From positions 5,751,501 to 5,815,500 of the forward strand of contig NZ_LR134318.1 of the NCBI RefSeq assembly GCF_900636825.1: a DNA stretch of 64,000 bases. Direction: 5' to 3'. The notes below the pieces were generated by a model. The model searched no databases. It had not been told where the DNA came from and saw only the letters and a program-made list of their open reading frames with translations. Positions 54,197 to 62,011 of the stretch are shown here, in pieces. The translations under genes and the position numbers were made by a program. Numbering within the stretch: the stretch's first letter is position 1; each line of letters begins with the position of its first letter. This stretch comes from Pseudomonas fluorescens. Its GTDB lineage: Bacteria > Pseudomonadota > Gammaproteobacteria > Pseudomonadales > Pseudomonadaceae.

Positions 54197-55216
54197 ATGC
54201 CAATTCGTGTCGACCTGCTCGCGTTAGAGCCCAATGTCCCTGGCCGCGCCTGCCTTACCGTAAAGAAATGGCAAGGGGCGCAGGAGCAGCTGGAGTTTTC
54301 CATCCAGCGTAACCAGGACAGTTTCTACCTCCAGGAAGGACAAGTCTGGAGCAATAATCCGTGCTGGTTTCAGGTCTCGCGTTTCGACCTCGCCGCCAAC
54401 GGTGAAGCGCTCGAAGCTCAGGTCGGCGCGGATGTCGTCGACCCGTTGCTGGAAGGCGGCGCCAATTCACAATTTCGCATTGAACTGCGCGAACAGGGTC
54501 CTGGGCAAAGCGACGTCGGGGTCGTGCGTCCGGGGGTCGGGCTGCTGCCGTCAACGGCCGGCGGGGAAACACGCTCCACTTACGGCGCCGCGCAGCTGAG
54601 CACGCCAAGCGCTGCGGAGCCGGAGATTCCCGAGTTGCCGGAGCTGGTACTGCCTGAAATCGAGGCCCCCGTCGAACCTGAGCCGATCACCGCTGAGCCC
54701 GTCTACACCCCGCCACCGGCACCAGTGAAGAAGAGCAACAAAGGCTTGATCGGCCTGATCATCGTGGTGCTGCTGCTATTGGCGGCGGCCGCCGCGTTCT
54801 GGTGGCTGAAGCGCGCCCCGGAACCGACCGCTCCTGCTGTGGCCGCGACGCCAGCGGCCGGTGCCGATGCCGCGGCCTGCACGCTGGAAAGCATGAACAG
54901 CCTGCCTGAGCTGACGTTCGTGCAGACTTGCATCAAAGCGGCGCCGGACAGTGCCAAGCTGCTGGAGATCATCAATCAGGCCAAGGCCGGCAAACACTGC
55001 GGTGTCGCCCAACGCCTGTACGCCAACCGCGCTCAGGCCGGGGATGCGTTGATCGCCAACGCCTATGCCCATGAGTACGATCCGAAATACCTCAAGGCCA
55101 GCGATTGTTTCCCGACAGCGGATAACGCCACCGCCGCTTACTGGTACGAAACGATCCTGACCCAGGACCCGAACAACGCCGAAGCCAAGCAGCGTTTCGA
55201 GGAGTTGCAGAAGTGA
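54197..55216 (+). CDS. Single-pass membrane protein of the srf operon
   Basis: A 339-residue protein starting three bases after srfC. The N-terminal domain of about 115 residues (MPIRVDLLALEPNVPG onward) is unrecognised. A Pro/Glu-rich linker leads to a membrane helix (about 180-204) and a C-terminal, probably periplasmic, helical region. That region has cysteines at CTLESMN, FVQTCIK and HCGVAQ and a TPR-like end (AAYWYETILTQDPNNAEAKQ). Its domain order resembles SrfA and the last gene of the block. I infer a structural or adaptor component. Confidence 0.8.
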   Translation: MPIRVDLLALEPNVPGRACLTVKKWQGAQEQLEFSIQRNQDSFYLQEGQVWSNNPCWFQVSRFDLAANGEALEAQVGADVVDPLLEGGANSQFRIELREQGPGQSDVGVVRPGVGLLPSTAGGETRSTYGAAQLSTPSAAEPEIPELPELVLPEIEAPVEPEPITAEPVYTPPPAPVKKSNKGLIGLIIVVLLLLAAAAAFWWLKRAPEPTAPAVAATPAAGADAAACTLESMNSLPELTFVQTCIKAAPDSAKLLEIINQAKAGKHCGVAQRLYANRAQAGDALIANAYAHEYDPKYLKASDCFPTADNATAAYWYETILTQDPNNAEAKQRFEELQK

Positions 55217-57207
55217 TGCGTGCGTCCGTGAATCGTTTCCTGCTCAGCAGCGCCGCATTGCTCGCACTGTGCATCAGCCCGGTGACGCTCGCCGATGCCA
55301 AACCGCTGATCCAGGAAGGCAAAAAAACCTTGTTCCAACGCGTGCTGACTACGCCGGGCTGCAAGATCAGCCCGAGCGCGGGCGGCGCGGCCGGTGAAGA
55401 ACAACCGGTGTTCAGCCGTTTCTATGTCTACGAACGCGCGCAGGCGAGCAACGCCGAGTGGCTGAAAGTCGGCCCCGACAGTTACGGCAAGACCATTGGC
55501 TGGCTACCGGCCAGTTGCACCACCGACTGGAAGATGCAACTGACCCTGGCCTTCACCAACCCGGCCAACCGCGATCGACTGCTGTTTTTCAAAGAGCGCG
55601 CAACGGTCGAAGGCATCCTCGATGCGCCGGACCCGGTGAGCAAAGTCGCACCGCTGCGGGCCACGCTGAAGAAAGGCCAACAGGCCCCCGGCGTGCTGGC
55701 CGAAGAACCTGAATATTTCGTCGACCTGCAAAAGCAGTTCTATCTGTTGCCGGTGCTCAGCGGCGAAGAAGTCATGACCGAAGCCGGTTTCCGCACGCGC
55801 CTGCTCAATGTCGCATCGGTCAGCAAAACCGAGGCAAAAGACGCCAAAGGTGCCGCTGCTGGCGGCGTATCCGGCGGCAAGGAAGCTGAAGACAAGGCCA
55901 CCAGCCAACTGAAGGAATTTAGTGCGGCGGTAGTCTTTGTGATCGATTCGACGATTTCCATGGACCCTTACATCGACCGCACCCGTGAGGCGATCCGCAA
56001 GGTCTATCAGCAGATCGAATCGCAGAACCTTGGCAAGCAGGTCAAGTTCGGGCTGGTGGCTTTCCGTTCCAGCACCGATGCGGTGCCGGGTCTGGAATAC
56101 ACCACGAAAATGTACGCCGACCCGACCAAGGTCAAGGACAGCGCGGACTTCCTTGCCAAGGTCGCCGACCTCAAGCAAGCCAAGGTTTCCAGCAGCAGTT
56201 TCGACGAAGATGCCTACGCCGGCGTGATGCATAGCATCGACACGGTCGACTGGAGCCAGTTCGGCGCGCGTTACGTGGTGCTGATCACCGATGCCGGCGC
56301 CATCGAAGGCGATGACAAGCTGTCGAAAACCGGTTTGAGCGCTGCGCAGGTTCGCCTTGAAGCGGCCAACCCAGGCGTGGCGATTTATACCCTGCACCTG
56401 AAAACACCGGCGGGCATCAAAGACCACGCCAAGGCCGAGGCGCAATACCAGAACCTGTCGACTTATCCAGGCACCACTACCTCGCTGTACTACCCGGTGA
56501 ATGCCGGCGATATCCAGGAGTTCGGCCGCAAGGTCGACACTCTGGCTACCGCCATCACCTCACAGGTCAAAGCCGCGTACATGGGTGAAGATGCCATCGG
56601 CAGCGCCGTCAACGCCAAGCAGGATCCTGCCGAGAAGAAAATGCTCGATGACGCGGCCCTGATTGGCCACGCCATGCAACTGGCGTATCTGGGCGAAAAG
56701 ACCAACAGCAAGGCGCCGCCAGTGTTCAAGGCCTGGATCACCGACCGCGATCTGATCAAGCAGAACATTCCGACCACCGATGTACGTGTGCTGCTGACCA
56801 AATCCCAGCTCAGCGATCTGAGCGATGTGATGAAACAGATCCTCGACGCGGCCAACGAAGGCCTGATTTCGCCGACGGAAATGTTTGATCGCCTGCGCTC
56901 GGTCGCCGCGACCATGGGCGCCGATCCCAACCAGCTCAAACAGAACAGCAACGCCAAACTCGCCGACATGGGTGTGCTCGGCGAATACCTCGAAGACCTG
57001 CCCTACCAGAGCGAAGTGTTGAACCTCGACGAGGAGACCTGGAAGAGCTGGGACGGCCTGGCCCAAGAGAAATTCATTCGCACGCTGAACACCAAACTGC
57101 GCCACTACCAGCGCTACAACGCTGACGTCGACCGTTGGGTGGCACTGGCCAAGGATAGCGATGCGCGCGACAACGTTTACCCCGTGCCTCTGGAAATGAT
57201 GCCCTGA
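55216..57207 (+). CDS. Secreted vWA domain protein resembling the PpkA periplasmic part
   Basis: A 663-residue protein with a signal peptide (MRASVNRFLLSSAALLALCI). An SH3-like N-terminal region (FYVYERAQASNAEWLKVGPD, IGWLPASCTTDWK) is followed by a vWA domain whose metal site begins VFVIDSTISM (D244), and a helical C-terminus. The order and wording recall the extracytoplasmic part of the type VI secretion kinase PpkA, but there is no kinase domain or membrane anchor. The ATG at 55216 forms a TGATG with the previous stop. It lies directly before the ABC transporter genes. Confidence 0.82.
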   Translation: MRASVNRFLLSSAALLALCISPVTLADAKPLIQEGKKTLFQRVLTTPGCKISPSAGGAAGEEQPVFSRFYVYERAQASNAEWLKVGPDSYGKTIGWLPASCTTDWKMQLTLAFTNPANRDRLLFFKERATVEGILDAPDPVSKVAPLRATLKKGQQAPGVLAEEPEYFVDLQKQFYLLPVLSGEEVMTEAGFRTRLLNVASVSKTEAKDAKGAAAGGVSGGKEAEDKATSQLKEFSAAVVFVIDSTISMDPYIDRTREAIRKVYQQIESQNLGKQVKFGLVAFRSSTDAVPGLEYTTKMYADPTKVKDSADFLAKVADLKQAKVSSSSFDEDAYAGVMHSIDTVDWSQFGARYVVLITDAGAIEGDDKLSKTGLSAAQVRLEAANPGVAIYTLHLKTPAGIKDHAKAEAQYQNLSTYPGTTTSLYYPVNAGDIQEFGRKVDTLATAITSQVKAAYMGEDAIGSAVNAKQDPAEKKMLDDAALIGHAMQLAYLGEKTNSKAPPVFKAWITDRDLIKQNIPTTDVRVLLTKSQLSDLSDVMKQILDAANEGLISPTEMFDRLRSVAATMGADPNQLKQNSNAKLADMGVLGEYLEDLPYQSEVLNLDEETWKSWDGLAQEKFIRTLNTKLRHYQRYNADVDRWVALAKDSDARDNVYPVPLEMMP

Positions 57208-57217
57208 CGAGACGCTG

Positions 57218-57934
57218 ATGCTCGAGATCAAAAACCTGCTGGTGCGCCGCGGTGAGGGCGCATTGGCGCATCACGTGCGTCTGCCGCAATTGCGGATTGG
57301 CGGCGGAGAAATCCTCGCCATTACCGGCGAAAGCGGCAGTGGCAAAAGCACGCTGCTCGAAGCCATCGGCCTGTTGCTGGCGCCGGTCGAACTCGAGCGC
57401 TTTCGCCTCGGCCCAGCGCCCGCGTCAACGCAAACGGCGCAAGACATCGCCCGCCTGCTCGCGAGCGATGACCAACCGGCGCTGGCCGCGGTGCGTTCGC
57501 GGGATTTAGGTTTCATTTTGCAAAGCGGCGGCTTGCTGCCGTTTTTGAGTGTGCGCGACAACATCAGCCTGCCGCGCCGCTTGCTCGGCATGTCCGCGCA
57601 TAGCGCGCACATCGATCAGGCGATTGAGGTGCTGCGCCTGCAGGATCTGCTCGGTAAAAAACCCCAGGCCCTGTCGATCGGTGAGCGTCAGCGCGTCGCC
57701 TGTGTGCGCGCCATTGCCCATGAACCGTTGTTGCTGTTGGCCGACGAACCCACCGCCGCTCTCGATCCGCACAGCGCCCGACGCTTGTTCGAATTGTTGC
57801 TGAGCCTGGTCTCGAATATGGGGCTGAGTGCCTTGGTGGTCTCACATGACTGGGCGTTGCTCAAGGATTTCGGTTTGCCACGGCTCGGCGCCATCAGCCG
57901 TCAGGGAGAAACACTGTTTGAACCGATGGACTGA
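57218..57934 (+). CDS. ABC transporter ATP-binding protein (LolD/TagT-like)
   Basis: A 238-residue ATPase with Walker A GESGSGKS at about residues 37-44, a Q-loop in FILQSGGLLPFLSV, a divergent signature LSIGERQRVA, Walker B LLLADEPTAAL and an H-loop in VVSHDW. It groups with LolD/MacB-type ATPases, which drive conformational work rather than import. With the next genes it mirrors the TagT-TagS pair of type VI secretion loci. Confidence 0.88.
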   Translation: MLEIKNLLVRRGEGALAHHVRLPQLRIGGGEILAITGESGSGKSTLLEAIGLLLAPVELERFRLGPAPASTQTAQDIARLLASDDQPALAAVRSRDLGFILQSGGLLPFLSVRDNISLPRRLLGMSAHSAHIDQAIEVLRLQDLLGKKPQALSIGERQRVACVRAIAHEPLLLLADEPTAALDPHSARRLFELLLSLVSNMGLSALVVSHDWALLKDFGLPRLGAISRQGETLFEPMD

Positions 57935-59141
57935 GCGCCTGCGCCTGCTGATCACGCTGGCCCTGCAAGACCTCTGGCACGACCGCAAGGTGTCGCTGTG
58001 CATCGCCGCCTCGCTGGTGGCGGTGATTGCGCCGTTGCTGCTGTTGTTCGGGCTCAAGCACGGCGTGGTCAGCCAGTTGCAGGACGAGCTGCTGCGCGAT
58101 CCGCGCAATCTGGAAGTGAAGATGCTCAGCAACGGCAACTACGACAGCGCCTGGATCGAGCGCCTGCGCCAGCGCCCGGAAACCGGATTCGCCCTCGGCC
58201 AGACCCGCTCGCTCAACACTCAAGCCGATTTGCTGATGGGCATGCAGCGGTTCGTCGAAGGCGCGGAGATCATTGCCACCGAACCCGGCGATCCACAACT
58301 GAACCTGCCGCAACTCAACCCGGTCGGCAATCAAGTGATCCTCAGCGCCCGCGCCGCACAACGCTTGCAGGCCAAGGTCGGCGACCGTGTGCAACTGCGC
58401 GCGTTACGCCGACTCGAAGGCGTCAACGAACGCGGTGAAATCACTTTGAGCGTCCTCGCCGTGCTCGACGGCGCACGTTTCGGCCGCGCCGCCGGGTTTG
58501 TCGCGCCACCGCTGCTGCTGGAACTCGAGCGCTTTCGCGACGGCTACCAGGTCAGCGCATTCGGCCTTGATACCGGCAAGCCGCAAGGCGATCTGCAACC
58601 GCTGTACGCCCGTGCGCGCGTATATGCGCGGGATATCGATCAGGTTGCGCCGCTGGAGCGCTGGCTCAACGAACAGCACATCGAAACATCGAGCCGACTG
58701 GCCGACATCGACAACGTCAAAGCCATCAACCATGTCCTCGGTCTGATTTTCGGCGTAATTGCCCTGGCGGCGCTGATCGGCTGCGTAGCGTCGATGGTCG
58801 GGGCCTTCCTGGCCAACATCGACCGCAAGCGCAAAAGCCTCGCGGTGCTGCGCCTGCTGGGTTTCAACCGCGCGGCTGTCGGCGGTTTCGTGATTACCCA
58901 GGCGCTGCTGCTGAGCCTCACCGGCTATCTCGGCGGGTTGGGGTTTTATGCCGTCGGCAGCCACTTGTTCGATTACTTGCTCGGCAGCAGCCAGGCGACC
59001 GGCACCTTCGTTTGCCACATCACTTTCTGGCACGGCCTCGCCGCCCTGCTCCTGACCTTTCTGGTCGCTTCGCTCGTCGCCATGATCGGCGCGATGCGAG
59101 CCATCAGCATCCAACCTGCGGAGAGTCTGCGTGAGCTATAA
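57918..59141 (+). CDS. ABC transporter permease, FtsX/LolC type (TagS-like)
   Basis: A permease of about 407 residues, with one N-terminal helix (LCIAASLVAVIAPLLLLFG), a large periplasmic domain (about 60-260) and three C-terminal helices in the FtsX arrangement. I choose a TTG at 57918 because GGGAG lies about nine bases upstream and the family N-terminus begins there. The frame stays open upstream to 57828 but inside the ATPase gene. It overlaps the ATPase by 17 bases and the next gene by 11, so translation is tightly coupled. Confidence 0.83.
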   Translation: MNRWTERLRLLITLALQDLWHDRKVSLCIAASLVAVIAPLLLLFGLKHGVVSQLQDELLRDPRNLEVKMLSNGNYDSAWIERLRQRPETGFALGQTRSLNTQADLLMGMQRFVEGAEIIATEPGDPQLNLPQLNPVGNQVILSARAAQRLQAKVGDRVQLRALRRLEGVNERGEITLSVLAVLDGARFGRAAGFVAPPLLLELERFRDGYQVSAFGLDTGKPQGDLQPLYARARVYARDIDQVAPLERWLNEQHIETSSRLADIDNVKAINHVLGLIFGVIALAALIGCVASMVGAFLANIDRKRKSLAVLRLLGFNRAAVGGFVITQALLLSLTGYLGGLGFYAVGSHLFDYLLGSSQATGTFVCHITFWHGLAALLLTFLVASLVAMIGAMRAISIQPAESLREL

Positions 59142-60675
59142 ACATTTTGGCTTGCTGTTGCCCCTGAGCCTGGGCTACCTGCTCGACGCCTCGGCGGCGG
59201 GCTGGGAAGAGAAGTATTACAACCCGATGCCCGAGGCCAGCGACGTGGTCATGCCAATGCCTTGCGAAGGTTCGATGGTATTTCGCAAGGTGTTCATCCC
59301 GGTCGCCGGTCCGCTCGATGACTACCCGATCAACATAGGCCAGGACGGCGCTGAATACGGTTATGTCGAGCAGACGCGACCGACCTTCATCGCCGGCAGT
59401 TTTACCGGCGGCAAGAGCGATAAATCCCGTTACTACCTGATGGCCAAGTACGAGATGAGTCAGCTGCAATACGCCGCGCTGACCGAAGAAACCTGTCCTA
59501 CCGCTGCGACCAAAATGCGCCTGCCGCAAGTCGCCGTGAGCTGGGTGCAAGCCATTGATGCCGCCGACAAGTACAACCTGTGGCTGCGCAAGAATGCTGC
59601 CGACAAGCTGCCGAAAGAAGACGGCGCGCTAGGCTTTCTGCGCCTGCCAACAGAGGTCGAGTGGGAGTTCGCCGCCCGTGGCGGTCTGGAAGTCGGCGCG
59701 GCGGAGTTTCGCGACACGCACTATCCGATGCCGGACGGCATCAACGCCTATGAGTGGTTCGCCGGGGCGCAATCGTCCAACGGCAAACTGCAACTGAGCG
59801 GTTTGCAGAAACCCAATCCGCTGGGCCTGCACGACATGCTCGGCAACGTCGATGAAATGATGTTCGAGCCGTTCCGCCTGAACAAACTCGACCGCCAGCA
59901 CGGCCAGGCCGGCGGCTACGTAGTGCGCGGCGGCAATTACCTGACTGCGCAGGCCGACCTGCGCACCGGGCTGCGCAAGGAACAGCCGTACTACAACGCC
60001 GACGGCCAGGTGAAAAACAAGACCACCGGCCTGCGTCTGGTCATGGTTTCGCCAACCCTGACTTCGCGTGAACGCGTCGCCAGCATCGAAAGCAGCTGGA
60101 AGAAACTCGGCACTGGCAGCAAGGAAACCGAATCGGCCGATAAAGGCACAGTGCAGTCCTTGAACACGTTGGCGTCGGGCGTGGAAGACAAAGCCCTCAA
60201 GGAAAAACTTCAGGCGTTGGAAAACCAGTTGCGCGCGAGCAATCAGCAGCAGGAAGAAACCCGCGATCAAGCGATTCGCGCCAGCCTCAATCTCGGCGCG
60301 TTCCTCTGCACCAAAATGCTCGATGACGGCCAGTACGTGGACTTCCTGCAGAAAAACTACAAGCTCAACTGCGAGTCCGCCGACAAGGACGCCAGTTGCG
60401 ACATGCGCAAGGGCAAGCTCGACGAGCAGAAGGATCGCCTGCACAAACTCAGCCGTTACTACGCCAGCAGCCTGGTGGAGTCGGCGACGTTGTATGGCCA
60501 GCCGCTGCTGGAGGCACAGGTTCCGGTGATGGAAGAAATCATCACCCGCAACAAACAACTGCAGGACCTCAAGCCGTACTTGCGCACGCATTGGGCGAAT
60601 CAGAAGACCTTTCTGCAAAAACAGAAGATCGACACCGATGCCTGGCTGAACAGCTGCAAAACCGTATCCCAATAA
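59131..60675 (+). CDS. Periplasmic SUMF1/FGE-fold protein (TagR-like)
   Basis: A 514-residue protein with a signal peptide (MSYKHFGLLLPLSLGYLLDA) and a formylglycine-generating-enzyme-like domain (about 80-310). Marker segments are RLPTEVEWEFAARGG, NPLGLHDMLGNVDEMM and VVRGGNYLTAQADLRTG. A coiled-coil and helical C-terminal part follows (about 350-514). In type VI loci TagR has this fold and acts as a periplasmic signalling partner, not as an enzyme. The GTG at 59131 has GGAGAG upstream and overlaps the permease stop. Confidence 0.85.
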   Translation: MSYKHFGLLLPLSLGYLLDASAAGWEEKYYNPMPEASDVVMPMPCEGSMVFRKVFIPVAGPLDDYPINIGQDGAEYGYVEQTRPTFIAGSFTGGKSDKSRYYLMAKYEMSQLQYAALTEETCPTAATKMRLPQVAVSWVQAIDAADKYNLWLRKNAADKLPKEDGALGFLRLPTEVEWEFAARGGLEVGAAEFRDTHYPMPDGINAYEWFAGAQSSNGKLQLSGLQKPNPLGLHDMLGNVDEMMFEPFRLNKLDRQHGQAGGYVVRGGNYLTAQADLRTGLRKEQPYYNADGQVKNKTTGLRLVMVSPTLTSRERVASIESSWKKLGTGSKETESADKGTVQSLNTLASGVEDKALKEKLQALENQLRASNQQQEETRDQAIRASLNLGAFLCTKMLDDGQYVDFLQKNYKLNCESADKDASCDMRKGKLDEQKDRLHKLSRYYASSLVESATLYGQPLLEAQVPVMEEIITRNKQLQDLKPYLRTHWANQKTFLQKQKIDTDAWLNSCKTVSQ

Positions 60676-60711
60676 CAACGCACCACAACACTGTCATCAA
60701 GGAGTTTCACC

Positions 60712-61443
60712 ATGTCGCGCAGCCTCTGGACTCGCTTCAAGCTACAAATCGCTTTCGTACTCACCGGTAGCCTGCTGCTGACCGGTTGCGCCAACACTGG
60801 CAGCTCGATGCTCGGTGGCAGCGACGGTGCCGACCCACGCCTGACCCAGGGCAGCGACGCGCAGTTCTTCAGCAAGTCCGGTTATCAGGCCTGTGCCGTT
60901 GGCGCCGGCGTCGGCATTCTCGGTTGCGCGTTGTCCAACAGCAGCAACAAGGCTGTTTGCGCCATCGCCGCCGGTATCACCGCGTGTGGCGTGGCGATGG
61001 GTGCCAACTACTATCTGGATCAGCGTCGCAGCGAATACTCCGACACCACCACCCGTCTGGCAAAAATGAACAGCGAAGTCGAACAAGACACGCAAAACGT
61101 GGTTACCCGCACCGCGACCGCGCAACAAGTGATCAACGACGATCAGGCGCGCATCGCGCAGATCAAGAAAGACATCGCCAATAAGAAAGTCGACAAGACC
61201 AAGGCCCAGGCGCAAATCGCCGAGATCGATCAGAACATCGCGCGTCTGCGCAAAGACCTCGGCAACATGCGCACCAAGGTCACCGAGTACACCAAAGTGG
61301 CTGACGCCGAACGTGCTCAGGGCGCCAACGCCGAGATGAAACAGGTCGACATGAACATCCTGAAAATGAACGAGAAAGTCGCCGCCCTGCAGAAGGAAGT
61401 CGACGGTCTTTACAGCCAGCGCTCCGCGATCACTTTGGGTTAA
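60712..61443 (+). CDS. Coiled-coil outer-membrane lipoprotein (TagQ-like)
   Basis: A 243-residue lipoprotein with a signal peptide and lipobox LLLTGC, a Gly/Ala-rich hydrophobic stretch (about 60-105, glycine-zipper-like) and a long Lys/Gln/Asp-rich coiled coil (about 115-240). By order and type it takes the place of TagQ beside TagR. Sequence similarity to TagQ cannot be confirmed by eye. Confidence 0.8.
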   Translation: MSRSLWTRFKLQIAFVLTGSLLLTGCANTGSSMLGGSDGADPRLTQGSDAQFFSKSGYQACAVGAGVGILGCALSNSSNKAVCAIAAGITACGVAMGANYYLDQRRSEYSDTTTRLAKMNSEVEQDTQNVVTRTATAQQVINDDQARIAQIKKDIANKKVDKTKAQAQIAEIDQNIARLRKDLGNMRTKVTEYTKVADAERAQGANAEMKQVDMNILKMNEKVAALQKEVDGLYSQRSAITLG

Positions 61444-61447
61444 GCAC

Positions 61448-61954
61448 ATGACGCTGAAACAGCTGGCGGTTGTGACCGCCGTTCTGGCGCTGAGCGGATG
61501 CGCCACCAAGCCGGGCGAGTGCGACGCAACCAATCGCGACAGCAGCATGTTGACCAAAATGAACTGTGACTACACCGGTGGCTACAGCGATCAGGTCAAG
61601 CAGAAGGAGCTGGCGCTGACCGAGGCTCGCCAGCAGAACGCGATGTTCCGCCAGGTCTACGAGAACATCCAGGCCCAACAACTGAGCACCCGCACCGATC
61701 TGGCCAGCCAGCAGAAATCCCAGGCTGAGCTGAATCAGTCGCTGGGCAAGCTGCTGACCTCACTCAAGGGCCGCCGTGGCAACGAAGGCCAGGTGCAGAA
61801 GCAGATCAGCGACCTGGAGCAACAGCTCAAGGCCTCGCAGGTTGCGCCAACTGCCAAGGTGTCACCGGCAACGCTGGCGGCCAAGCAGGAGCAGCTCAAA
61901 ACCCTGCAAAAGAAGGTCAATCAGTTGCAGTTCAGTCTCGGTTACGAAGAGTAA
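61448..61954 (+). CDS. Small coiled-coil lipoprotein
   Basis: A 168-residue lipoprotein with lipobox ALSGC (LALSGCATKPGEC), two further cysteines soon after, and a Gln/Lys-rich coiled coil over most of its length. It starts four bases after the preceding lipoprotein gene, which it resembles in design, so the two may form a hetero-oligomer in the outer membrane. No named family is recognised. Confidence 0.8.
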   Translation: MTLKQLAVVTAVLALSGCATKPGECDATNRDSSMLTKMNCDYTGGYSDQVKQKELALTEARQQNAMFRQVYENIQAQQLSTRTDLASQQKSQAELNQSLGKLLTSLKGRRGNEGQVQKQISDLEQQLKASQVAPTAKVSPATLAAKQEQLKTLQKKVNQLQFSLGYEE

Positions 61955-61965
61955 CTTTTCACCCC

Positions 61966-61997
61966 GCAGGCCTGCCGTCGCAGGCCTGCAGCTTTTT
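61966..61997 (+). terminator. Strong hairpin with T-run inside the srf operon
   Basis: GCAGGCCTGC-CGTC-GCAGGCCTGC forms a perfect 10-base-pair stem with a 4-base loop, followed by AGCTTTTT. It lies between the second lipoprotein and the final vWA gene, 22 bases before the latter's ATG. It may partly end transcription and lower expression of the last gene. Confidence 0.7.
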
Positions 61998-62011
61998 CAG
62001 GAATCGTCGTC

